Origin: Diplonema japonicum
Taxonomy: Eukaryota > Euglenozoa > Diplonemea > Diplonemida > Diplonemidae
DNA: 64,000 nt
Direction of reading: 5' to 3'
Assembly: GCA_964019335.1 (NCBI GenBank)
Contig: OZ025687.1
Coordinates: 434,001 to 498,000 of the forward strand
In this document: piece by piece, positions 20,162 to 29,355 of the stretch
How the letters are laid out: each line of letters opens with the position of its first letter
Numbering within the stretch: the first letter of the stretch is position 1
The notes under the pieces: generated by a model
What the model was told of the DNA's origin: nothing
Seen by the model: only the letters and a program-made list of their open reading frames with translations
Databases searched by the model: none
Position numbers and translations under genes: made by a program

Positions 20162-20819
20162 ATGAGTTAAAGGAAGCCGGTGGGGGCACCCTGCACAAGC
20201 ACCATTTACTTGATTACAGGGGGCGCACCTCGGCCTAGCTGTAGCTTCTTCTGCGTTCCGCGTCGTGTCCTTAATGCGTGCGGTGTGCAGCTCAACCCCG
20301 GCCGGGGCGCCCCGGGTAACCAAGATTCTGAGCCCGTGTAGTTTGCTGCCTGTTCGCCACCCAGAGCATCTGCTTCTTCCACTTGGGCGCTACCGGTGAT
20401 GACCGACGAGGAGGTCAACAGCGAACAACACATCTGATGTACTTCTTTATATTTCCATGTTATCTCCACCACCTGAAAAACTGAATTGTTTTTTTTTAGG
20501 TGGTGGGGATAACATGAAAATATAAGAAAAGCATCAGATGTGTTGTTCGCTGTTGACCTCCTCGTCGGTCATCACCGGTAGCGCCCGAGTGGAAGAACAT
20601 AATGCAGATGCTCAGGGTGACGAACAGGCAGCAAACTGCACGAGCACAGAATCTTGGTTACCCGGGACGCACCGGCTGGGGTTGAGCTGCACACCGCACG
20701 CATTAAGGACACGACGCGGAACGCAGAAGAAGCTACAACTCGGCCGCGGCGCGCCCCCTGTAATCAAGTAGACAGTTCTTGTGCAGGGCGCCGCCAACAC
20801 CGGCCTCCTTTAACTCATA
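20162..20819. repeat. large foldback: two inverted arms of about 320-330 bp
   Basis: The left arm (20162-20480) and right arm (20489-20819) are inverse complements with scattered substitutions and short indels, separated by only about 8 bp at the centre (near CTGAATTG). The outer ends read ATGAGTTAAAGG and CCTTTAACTCAT. Both arms keep the same open frame, reading outward in each arm from the centre (for example MCCSLLTSSSVITGSA at 20538 on + and about 20430 on -). The opposite frame reads CGVQLNPGRGAP near 20278. The right outer end recurs alone at 1861. It is either two head-to-head retroelement fragments or a foldback-type transposon. Confidence 0.85.
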
Positions 20820-21199
20820 TTTTTTTTTTCTTTTAAACTCAAACTCACGCAGAGCCGATGATGCTGCCCTGATGGAAGGAGGAAAAGAAAACTATAAACA
20901 GCTGATCTGAATGTCATTCTAAAGTTTTTTTTTTTTTCCCTTCCTTCTTTTTCCCTTCCACTTCACCTTAAGTTTCCCCTCTGCCTACTCCTGTTCCCCT
21001 GATTCCCTTTTCTTTCCTCTCTCTTTCTCCTCCTGCCCTAGATATGTTGATGTTGACATTTTTTTTTAATCTCGCTTTCTCATTCTTTGTTTTTTTTTTT
21101 TTTTGTCCTATTTACTTCCGCCCCGTTCCTCCATTTGTGTTCCCCTTCTCTCTCTATATTTTTTTATTTCACTCTTCGTCATTTTCTTCACTCACTAGG
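20820..21199. other. gene-free pyrimidine-rich DNA
   Basis: Mostly T/C tracts with no recognisable gene. Confidence 0.6.
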
Positions 21200-21727
21200 G
21201 GCCTCATTATTTAACGCGAAATGGCCATTATTTAACGCGAAACGGCCATTATTTAACGCGAAATCGCCATTATTTAACTAGTTAAATAATGAGATTTTGC
21301 AGTTAAATAATGGCCCTTCAGAGTGAAAAAATGGGTCTTGTCGTGGAAAAAAATGCACCCAACCCCTTGAAAAATTTTTTTGGGGTGGGGGTATTTTGAC
21401 TATTTTTGGCCATCTGAGGCCATTCCAGCCCTTAAAAGTGGGAATAAGTGCCTTACTTCCCCTTTAAATGCCACGGCGAAATAGCTACCCTGTATTACCT
21501 TAGGAAAATCCCCAAAAAGCTGACCTGCGTGAAAAAAAACAGCAGTGAAAGCAGTGAAGAGTGAGTGACTCAAATGACGAAGAGTGAAATAAAACGACTT
21601 ACTTGCCGCCAAATGAGCCATTATTTAACACTCGTTACCCGTTTTTTTGCACTCGGGCCCTGCGGGCCCTCGTGCAAAAAATTCGGGAACTCGAGTTAAA
21701 TAATGACTCATTATTTGTTGGCAATAA
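21200..21727. mobile_element. palindromic repeat-rich element (MITE/foldback-like)
   Basis: The left end has four direct copies of a 21-bp unit beginning GCCATTATTTAACGCG or a close variant (21202, 21223, 21244, 21265), then two inverted copies after a CTAGT-centred palindrome. The right end (21603-21727) folds back on itself: TTGCC...CATTATTTAAC...CTCG is mirrored by CGAG...GTTAAATAATG...GGCAA. In its loop a second hairpin pairs TTTTTTGCAC with GTGCAAAAAA and GGGCCC with GGGCCC. The shared CATTATTTAAC motif at both ends supports one element; exact termini are not certain. Confidence 0.6.
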
Positions 21728-21764
21728 ATAGTTATTTTTTACCTTTGTTGTTGTGTTAGCATAG

Positions 21765-21811
<47 letters not shown>

Positions 21812-22563
21812 AATTTCTTTTTAAATTTATTTCAAAAAGCTGAAGAAGTTTAACTGAACAGAAAAAAAGAAAAAAAATGAGGGGAAAAAAAAAAAAAAAA
21901 AAAAAAAAAACGGAAAAGAAAAAAAATGAGGGGAAAAAAAAAAAGGGGGAGATAAAAAAGGGGGTCAATATGAACGGGAACCTATGTTTAAAAAAAAAAG
22001 AAGAGAAAAAAAAAGAAGAATGGAGGGGGGGTTTTTTTTCTTTGTCCCCCCTTTTTTGTTTTCGTTAGGCCCTGACTGACAATATAGAAGAAAAACACGA
22101 GACCATTGAAAATCAGAATTAGAAAGAAAAGAGGAGGGGGATAAAGAAAAAAACACCCTTTTTATTATTATTTTTTTTCTTAAGTATAATCTTTTTAATT
22201 AAAGGTATGAGTCAAAAAAAATATAAAAAAATAAAAGGGTGAAGACTGAAAGAGAATAAACAAAAAAAATAAAAAAAAAATAACGTAATATAGGCAGCGC
22301 TCTCCATTTACAGTTTCTTCTTGTTTTTCCTTCTAATTTTCTCACCTGCCTCCTTCGTGTCCCGGCTTCCTTTTTCCCCCCCCCCCCCCGATATTTTCTG
22401 TATCATATTTTATTTTTCTTCATTCTTTTTGTTTTCCTTCTCTTCCAGATGTATCAAGTTTGCTTTTAAAAAAAAAAAGAACGAGAGAGACCAAAACCTA
22501 GTACAACTTACGAAAAAAAAAAAAGGGAACAACCGTTTGAATATCGCTTTTGATTTCCCATGT

Positions 22564-22598
<35 letters not shown>

Positions 22599-23056
22599 TA
22601 ATTCCTTACCAATGTTTCCCTGTTGTGTCCCCCCCACACTTTCCCCATCATCTTCTTTTTTCTTTGTTAGTGGGCGCCGTTGCTAACCACTTCGTTTCCT
22701 ATCATAATGACTTCTTTTTCTTTTCTTTTTTTTTGCGCTAAAACTATTCACTTGGGTTTTTAGGGCTAGAACGAGAGAGAAGAGGAAAAAAAAAAATAAA
22801 TAAATAAAAAAATAAAGCTACGTTCAGGAGATGCCTTCTTCATCCATGAAAGTACTAAGGACGGGCTGAGCGGGTAACAAAAAAAAATCTTTGGGAGAAC
22901 AAAAGAAAAAAGAACAAAAAAAAAGTGTGGTAAATCGTGTACCCTCCCCCCCCCCCCCCCCCCCCCCTTCCTTTTAGAAAAAAATATTCGAAAACAAGAA
23001 AAAGAAAATATAGGAAGGGAGAAGAAAAGAGTATTAAAAAACGGATACCACGTTAT

Positions 23057-23089
<33 letters not shown>

Positions 23090-23427
23090 GTTGCCTCCCC
23101 CCTTTTTTTTTTCTTCCCCCACCCAATCCCTTTGTGTTGTTTTGTCAAGGGGGGAAGAAAAAAAAAACCCTCAAAAAAAAAAGGGGGAGGAAAACATTTT
23201 TCCCATTTCTTTTTTCTTCTTCTCCCCCCCCCCCCCCCCCTCTTTAGTCGAGTTGTTGCCTCGCTCACCCATGTCCACCCCTCGTATTCATCCCCATCTC
23301 CTTCCCCCCCCCCCCCCCCCCTTATTCACTCCTCACCCATTGTTATATTTCTTTTTTTTTTAATGATTTCATAAATTAATTCAAAAAAAAATCAGATACA
23401 CCCTTTTAAAAAAAAAAAACCGTAAAA
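21728..23427. other. gene-free, homopolymers and (CA)n
   Basis: No gene recognised. It contains A runs at 21764-21808 and 21880-21910, a T run at 22568-22597, C runs near 22945, 23225 and 23306, and a (CA)n microsatellite at about 23060-23087. Confidence 0.6.
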
Positions 23428-23955
23428 ATGGCACAGAATAGAAGCGAGGCACAACTGAAGGAAAGACTATGGGGCCAGATGAATGAGAAGATAAAACAGC
23501 AAAAAGAGAGAGAAACGAACGAGCGGTTGCGAAGACAGGCGTCAGGCAACAGGTGGGGGAGGGGCACCGGGCCTGGAGATATGCTGAAACATCTACAAGA
23601 GAGAGGCTTGGTGATGCGACATGGCGCACTGGTGAGGGATCCAGGCCATTCGAGAGGACAACATGAATGCGAGTGGGACACGTGGCTAAGTGAAAACACT
23701 ACTCTGACTTCAAGTGTTTCTATCTCAAAAGGAGAATGTACCATATGCGTTGGGCCGCTTGCCTGCCAAGACAAGCACAAGGTGTGTTTCGTGCGCACTC
23801 TACCTTGTCTGCACACTTACCATCAGGTTTGCATTGATAAGTGGCTGATATCTTCTCAGACGTGCCCAACATGCCGATCCGACATTCGGCAATTGAACAA
23901 AGAAGCTGAGCAGCTGACGAGGAAGGGGTCGTACGTTAGGCGAAAAGTGCGGTAG
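23428..23955 (+). CDS. RING-H2 finger protein, probable E3 ubiquitin ligase
   Basis: A 175-residue protein with a C-terminal RING-H2 finger. The pattern CTIC ... C-x-H-x2-H-x2-C ... C-P-x-C is readable as CTICVGPL, LPCLHTYHQVCIDKW and TCPTCRSDI (residues about 109-153). His at the fourth and fifth ligand positions makes it the H2 type, and the Trp after the CIDKW helix is where E2 enzymes usually contact. The N-terminal 100 residues are Lys/Glu/Arg-rich and probably helical or disordered, with no membrane segment. Substrates unknown. Start: ATG after an A-rich leader. Gene-free repeat DNA lies on both sides. Confidence 0.85.
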   Translation: MAQNRSEAQLKERLWGQMNEKIKQQKERETNERLRRQASGNRWGRGTGPGDMLKHLQERGLVMRHGALVRDPGHSRGQHECEWDTWLSENTTLTSSVSISKGECTICVGPLACQDKHKVCFVRTLPCLHTYHQVCIDKWLISSQTCPTCRSDIRQLNKEAEQLTRKGSYVRRKVR

Positions 23956-24247
23956 GAAATGGGGGAAGGAAGAAAAAAAAAGAAAAAAAAAAACTATTTT
24001 TTAGCAACGAATTTTATGAACTTTTTTCTGTCACTACGAGTGAAATTCAAAAAAAAAAAAAAAAAAGAGAGAAAAAAATTCAGGAGAGGCCGTAGGCCTT
24101 GAGGGGTTTTTTTTTAAAAAAAAGTTTTTTTTTGTTTTGTTCAAGAAAGTTGACAAAAAGTTCGTTTGGGTGTGGAGGAAACAAAAAAAAAAAAAGAAAT
24201 GACTATTTACTAAATAGAAATCTGGCTGATTTTTATTTAGTATGATA

Positions 24248-24890
24248 TTTTACTTAATTTTTGCAAAGTTAAATGAGGAAATTTCGGACACTGTGAACCC
24301 TTTATGTTCACTTCTGCGAAATGTTCACACTGATGTCAAAACTAAGCCTGATTGCCTGAGAAAACGATGTCAAATTGACAGAATTCTGTAGGTTTTGTAC
24401 AATTTGTGTCGGCACTTGATCATCGCTCTTCAGAAACTGCTGGTTTTGTGCAGGGGCTTGATCAGGTCTGACTTCCAGCCAAAATAGCAGGTTCCTTCAT
24501 CAACAAGGTATCGTGTAAAAGAACGCCTGTATGCATAATTTTCGGCATTTGCCGGCCTCAGGTGTGATGCTTGGTGGCTCGGAAATGGTCCCTCGGGGCT
24601 TGAACCCTCCACCTCTGAAACCCTGGCCGAGGGTCCTGACCACTGACCTACGGCGGTGTTAGCGGCCACCAGATGCAAAAAATGAAGACGAATACCGAAA
24701 AAGCCCGAAAATTGCTCAGAGTAAAAATCAGATTTTACTTTGCATTTACTGCACTTTTTTAAGCCAAATTCGGCCTATTACTTTGCATTTATTCTTCACT
24801 TTGCATTTACTCTCGTGAACGGCAAAGTGATTTCTGATTTTTATGGCCCTTTAGAAATTTCCTCATGTAACTTTGCGGAATTAAGTAAAA
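24248..24890. mobile_element. MITE-like element with about 37-bp imperfect terminal inverted repeats
   Basis: The left end, TTTTACTTAATTTTTGCAAAG continuing to GAGGAAATTTC at 24285, is mirrored at 24854-24890 with about four mismatches. The right half carries three copies of ACTTTGCATTTA. The 643-bp interior has no long gene but contains a tRNA-like segment on the minus strand. Probably a non-autonomous DNA transposon carrying, or derived from, a Pol III unit. Confidence 0.65.
24590..24665 (-). other. tRNA-like / SINE-like segment with A-box and B-box
   Basis: Read on the minus strand, TAGGTCAGTGG (24640-24650) fits the Pol III A-box and GGTTCAAGCCC (24596-24606) fits the B-box, at tRNA-like spacing. 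The D-stem GGTC/GACC pairs, but the anticodon loop and acceptor stem do not form properly. It is best read as a tRNA-derived SINE or a decayed tRNA gene rather than a working tRNA. Confidence 0.35.
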
Positions 24891-25516
24891 AAAAAAAAAA
24901 CGGTGGTTTTTTTTTTTTTTGTTGTTTTACTCTTCAATTGTACTGCGTTCAGTATCCCTTTTTAAAGGAAAAAAAAAAAAAAAAAAAAAAAAAAAAGCCT
25001 AAAACTGGGGGGAAAGACGTCACGTTTTTGTCAGAATTATATAAAAAGAAAGGTGTCCCTTACCCAATTCGAACCGAGGTGAAAAAACAGGGGGGGGGGG
25101 GGGGGGGAATCGTGAATACAGTAAAATTGAGAAGAGTAAGAAGGGGGGGAAAAAAACACAATTCTAACCGATGGTACTTCTATCTCTCGATCCCCCTCCC
25201 CCCTTTTTTTTTCTTTTCTTTTTTCCGTGTCCTCATTTCTTGCCTCAATGAGGACAAAATACACATAAAACAAAACAATAAAATTCGAAGTGGCGTCAGC
25301 TGCTGCACTCCTAGGATAAAAAATATTTTATCATAAAAGAAGAGAGGGGATCATTGTTGCTTCCCAAGGATTAGTAGTGAAGCAAGAAGAAACTCGTAAG
25401 AGCTGGAACTTTCTCTATCCGACAAAAAAAAAATAATACAGTCCTCTTTTAATTCAATCAGTTCCTTTCCCACCCTTATAGGTGTTTCAGGGGGAAAGGG
25501 GAGAGACAGAGGGAGG

Positions 25517-25549
<33 letters not shown>

Positions 25550-26002
25550 AGAGGCAATTAACCCTCTTTTTGCTCACGTAAATTCAATAATCTTTTTTTC
25601 ACGAAGAAAAAAAAAAGAGAAGCAGAAGGGGGAGGAGGAGGGGGGGGGGGGGGGGGGGGGGAATAGGAGTGATACAAAAAACCCCCAGCGCCACGTAAAA
25701 GAAACTAATTTCTTTTCCCGCGTTTTTTTTTTGTTTCTTTTTTTTTTTTTTTTATATATCAGGGGACGTTCCAAAACAGGAACCTCCTTTATCTCATCTC
25801 TTTTTATATCATTCCTCCCCCCTTCTTCCCCTTTAAAAAAAAAATGCTCTCCTTGCTGTCTTCCTCCATCCCCCCACTCGTGTCGAAGAAAAAACGGCAA
25901 AAAAAAAACGGCAAAATTATTATTATTTTTTTTAAAATTTTTTTTTTATTCCGTTCCCTTGCATCGCAACCCTCATACACATCAGGTGTCTCTGGAAGAG
26001 AG
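24891..26002. other. gene-free homopolymer-rich DNA
   Basis: No gene recognised; A runs (24970-24995, 25518-25547), a G run (25644-25661) and T runs dominate. The last 60 bases before the CFAP96 gene are more complex and may be its 5' UTR. Confidence 0.55.
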
Positions 26003-26389
26003 ATGACTGCTATGGATAAGATCGGGGTTTTCGGGAACCCGTCATACATTTCGATTGGCGACGAGTATGACAAAAAGGCCATCGCCAGCGATCGGTATAA
26101 GGGGAAAGGTTTCTCGTCAAGCCCAGGAAAGAAAGGCCAAGGCCCAGATGTGACATTCGACAGGCGGTTCAAGTCTATACACGAGGGCGACAAATACGTA
26201 GACCCAGGCACACACGAGAAAAAATACAGGTTGGAGCAGGAGAAGAGGAAAATCACCTCAGACGGATTTAAGTACACCTCACCCGGAAAGAAAAGCTGCG
26301 GGTCCGGAAACTACTATGGTTGCTTCGCTGCAAAGGCAGGCTTCCCAAAACACGAGACTGAATACGACGTTACGAAAAGAGTATGGTGG

Positions 26390-26422
<33 letters not shown>

Positions 26423-26930
26423 TGAACTCCCCGAACGCGTGAAACCAACACCAAAGAACATTGTAACAGGTGCCAGCAGAAAAGGCACCTCGGGTATTAC
26501 AGACACATGTATAGGAGCACCTTATCGATACCAGTCGGATCCTTACGATGCTGAACACAAGCGAACGATGGAGGAGAATAGAACAAATCTGCAAAAACAG
26601 ATAGGAGGTGCGTTTAAAGCATGCAGCAGGGGCGGTGGGACTTTCGATAAAACCGAACAAGGGTCGTCGAAAATCTACTCCCTCGATAGACCTCTACCGC
26701 CGAAACGTGACTCAGAGAAAAAGTCCCAGCGGACTATTCCCGTGGCATTCAAGCCGTCCTCACCTGGTAAAAAAGGGTTCAACTGCACCATCAGCCCATT
26801 CCCAGAGTACAAGGAAGATCCATTGGAGCTTCAAGAAAGAAGAAAGAGGGAGGAGGCAAAACTGGCAAAACCACAAACCACTTGGAAACCGATCAGCGGG
26901 CCGAAATCCACGCCAACAAGGTGTTTGTAG
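26003..26930 (+). CDS. CFAP96: CFAP96 (C4orf47/UPF0602) homologue, cilium-associated
   Basis: Two exons, 26003-26380 and 26421-26930, give 295 residues against about 309 in human. Family features visible are the N-terminal DKIGVFGNPSYISIGDEY block, repeated SPGKK motifs (SSPGKKGQGP, TSPGKKSCGSG, SSPGKKGFN), the GSGNYYG glycine turn, and C-terminal SGPKSTPTR. The family localises to cilia or centrosomes. The 40-nt intron (26381-26420) is GTATGGTGG followed by about 30 A's and a final G; removing it joins VTKR to GELPERVK in phase 0. The start chosen is the ATG at 26003, nine residues before the conserved block; the ATG at 26012 is possible. Its presence implies a flagellated stage. Confidence 0.88.
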
Positions 26931-26988
26931 AAAACTGGGGGAGAATTGGACTATATGTACATACGGACATTAGTAATAATGGGAACAT

Positions 26989-27047
<59 letters not shown>

Positions 27048-27124
27048 CTTCTTGGGGTTCTCGTTGCCACGTTGGATTGCCCTCGGTGTTTGTTTTTTTT
27101 TTTTTTTTATATTTATTCAAAAAT

Positions 27125-27865
27125 CATAGTATCCAGGGTTAACCGATCACCCGCGGGTTTTTAATTACAATCGGGTTTTAAATTGACGTCAAATGAAAGG
27201 CGAGCATGCAACCATGCTTAAAACCCTTATTATACGTATCCCGGCCCCCCCAGATACACAAAGCCGACCCCAGGGAGCATCAAAACGACTTAGAAAAGGA
27301 TTATTTTCGCGAAAAGAAGCGAAAAAAACAAATCGAAAATCAAAAATTAAAACAGGAGGAGAGCATGCAACCTTGCTTAAAACCCTTCGTTTCGTCCCTC
27401 GTGGCCCCCAGATACACAAAGGCGACCCCAGGGAGCATCCAAATGACATAGAAAAGGATTATTTTCCCGAAAAGCTGGTGCTTCCCTGTTTCAGGCAGGG
27501 TCCTAATTGGGAGCGAAATCAAAAGTCAATAATTAAAACGGGAGGAGAGCATGCAACCATGCATATAATAACCCTTCTATTCGTCCCCCAGGGGACATCA
27601 AAACTGCATTTAAAGCCTTAAATAAGGCTCTATTTTGGGTTTTAATGGCTGGAATGGGCTCAGGTCGTCAAAATAGGGTTTTTGAAAAAAAAAGATTTGT
27701 GCATGATCTTGGTCTTTTTTGCCAGAAATATGGGTTTTTGGACCGATCAAACCGATCCGAAATTAAAAAAAAAACCCATCATTAACCCGACGGTGATCGA
27801 AAATCTAAAATTGCTCGGGTCGGGTTTTAAAACCCGAAGGTGATCTGTTAACCCTGGATACTATG
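27125..27865. mobile_element. DNA-transposon-like element, 27-bp terminal inverted repeats, internal triplicated repeat
   Basis: Positions 27125-27151 (CATAGTATCCAGGGTTAAC...) and 27839-27865 are inverse complements with one mismatch. Inside, a unit beginning GAGCATGCAACC recurs at about 27203, 27360 and 27546. The first two copies share about 150 bp, including CAGATACACAAAG and CCCAGGGAGCAT. No transposase is visible in the 741 bp, so it is non-autonomous. A TA target duplication is possible at each outer edge. Confidence 0.8.
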
Positions 27866-27955
27866 AAAAAGAAATAAAAAAAAAAAAAAATACTCCCATC
27901 ACTTTTTTAAAAAACTTCTTTCCCAGGCAGAAAACAAGAAAAGCCAAATCGGTTC

Positions 27956-27993
<38 letters not shown>

Positions 27994-28560
27994 AGGATGT
28001 GTGTTGTTTTAATGAAAGAACGGCGGGGAAAAGTGCAAGATATCAGCAAAAAAGAAAAAAGAAAGAAAGAAAAAAAAAAGCTTTTAACCCTCCCCTTTAA
28101 AAAAAAAATTGTATCAGTGTTTTGACCGAAAGTAAACTGAAAAGAAAAAAAGAAAAAGTGACCTCGTGGGTCACAGCAGGATGGTTGGGGCATGCCGCCT
28201 CCTCCTGGAAAGGGGTTCTTTTTTATTCTCCTTTAACCGGGGTGAGGGGATAAAAAAAGGAAGGGCTACCCCCCCTCCCTCCGATCACCAAAAATAGTTT
28301 CTTTTTTTCCCTCTCCCCCCCCCACCTCCTTCCCCCCTTTTTAAAAATACTCTCTTGTGAATATCACTATGGGGTCATACCTCCCTTTCTCTTTTTTTCC
28401 CCCCCTTCTTTTTTTTTTTCCTTTCGTTTTTCTTCTCTCTTATTATTTTTTTTTTTCCTACACTTTTTTTTTTCCTTCTTTTTTTCTTCTTCCCCTTTTA
28501 TTTTCTTTTTTTTTTTTTATACTCCTTCCAATTTAAAAAAAAAAAAATATATATATATAT
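27866..28560. other. gene-free pyrimidine-rich DNA
   Basis: A-rich then T/C-rich runs; nothing coding recognised. It ends in an (AT)n stretch that forms the left flank of the next element. Confidence 0.55.
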
Positions 28561-29295
28561 GTCCGAAAAAAAAATGTCAGCACTTTTTTGGGCACCTCCG
28601 AAAATTTCTTGTTTTGATTATTTGAGCAAAAAAAGGGCAGCATGCAACCATAGGAAGATAACATATATGGTGTACATGACGCCGTTCTTTCAATTGCGAA
28701 GCTTGTTTTGCCATGAGGGTGGCAGGCTTTGCAACCGGTTGCCCCCGGGAAGCGAAAAACAGAGGTCAGAAAAACGACGAAAAATATTTAAAATGCAGCT
28801 TAAAAGCTTGAAATGCAGCACCTAGGGTGCATGAAGGGTGGTGAACACACTGGTTTTTTCATCAGGGTTCGAACCCCACTTGTGCCATGTTTTTTCCACC
28901 GGAGCTGCTTCATTTTGTATAGTACAAAGTAAGGCAAATCGCCAAAAAAAAATTTATTACAAAAAAAAATTCCATGGGAACATTGGGCCCCGGACGCAAA
29001 TAAATCCATTCCAACCCTAGAAAAAGCAATTAGAAATTTTTTTAGCTCTTCAAAATGCGGGTTCTGGTGGGTCACTTAGCGAATATGGAGCGCTAAAAAA
29101 AACCATTCTAAAAAGCATGTTTTTGCACGTGCGTTTTAGAAATGAAACAAACGGCGTGTATTGTGACCTATATGGTGAACACACTTAGACCGCAATTCTG
29201 CACACAAAGTGGTGTCGGACTACTTTTGTACTTAGAAATTTTCCGAGGATTTTCCGTTGCAAAAGAGGGTCATTTGTTGACATTTTTTTTCGGAC
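28561..29295. mobile_element. TIR element inserted in (AT)n
   Basis: The ends read GTCCG-A9-TGTCA (28561-28579) and its inverse complement with eight T's (29278-29295). Both are flanked outward by (AT)n, consistent with insertion at TA. The 735-bp interior lacks a transposase. It contains a B-box-like GGTTCGAACCCC (28865) and, near 29071, a diverged copy of the terminal motif of the MITE at 1511. Confidence 0.7.
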
Positions 29296-29355
29296 ATATA
29301 TATATAAACAGGCGGAGGAGGGGGGGAAAAAAAACAACAATTGATCACATGCCAT

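Noticed and set aside
21202-21320. Regular short repeats resembling a CRISPR array
   Set aside because: Units are contiguous without unique spacers, include inverted copies, and the genome is eukaryotic.
23060-23087. (CA)n tract as a regulatory element
   Set aside because: A simple microsatellite in gene-free DNA; no evidence of function.
28800-28890. Possible tRNA gene at GGTTCGAACCCC
   Set aside because: Only the B-box is good; acceptor and T stems do not pair, and no anticodon arm forms.
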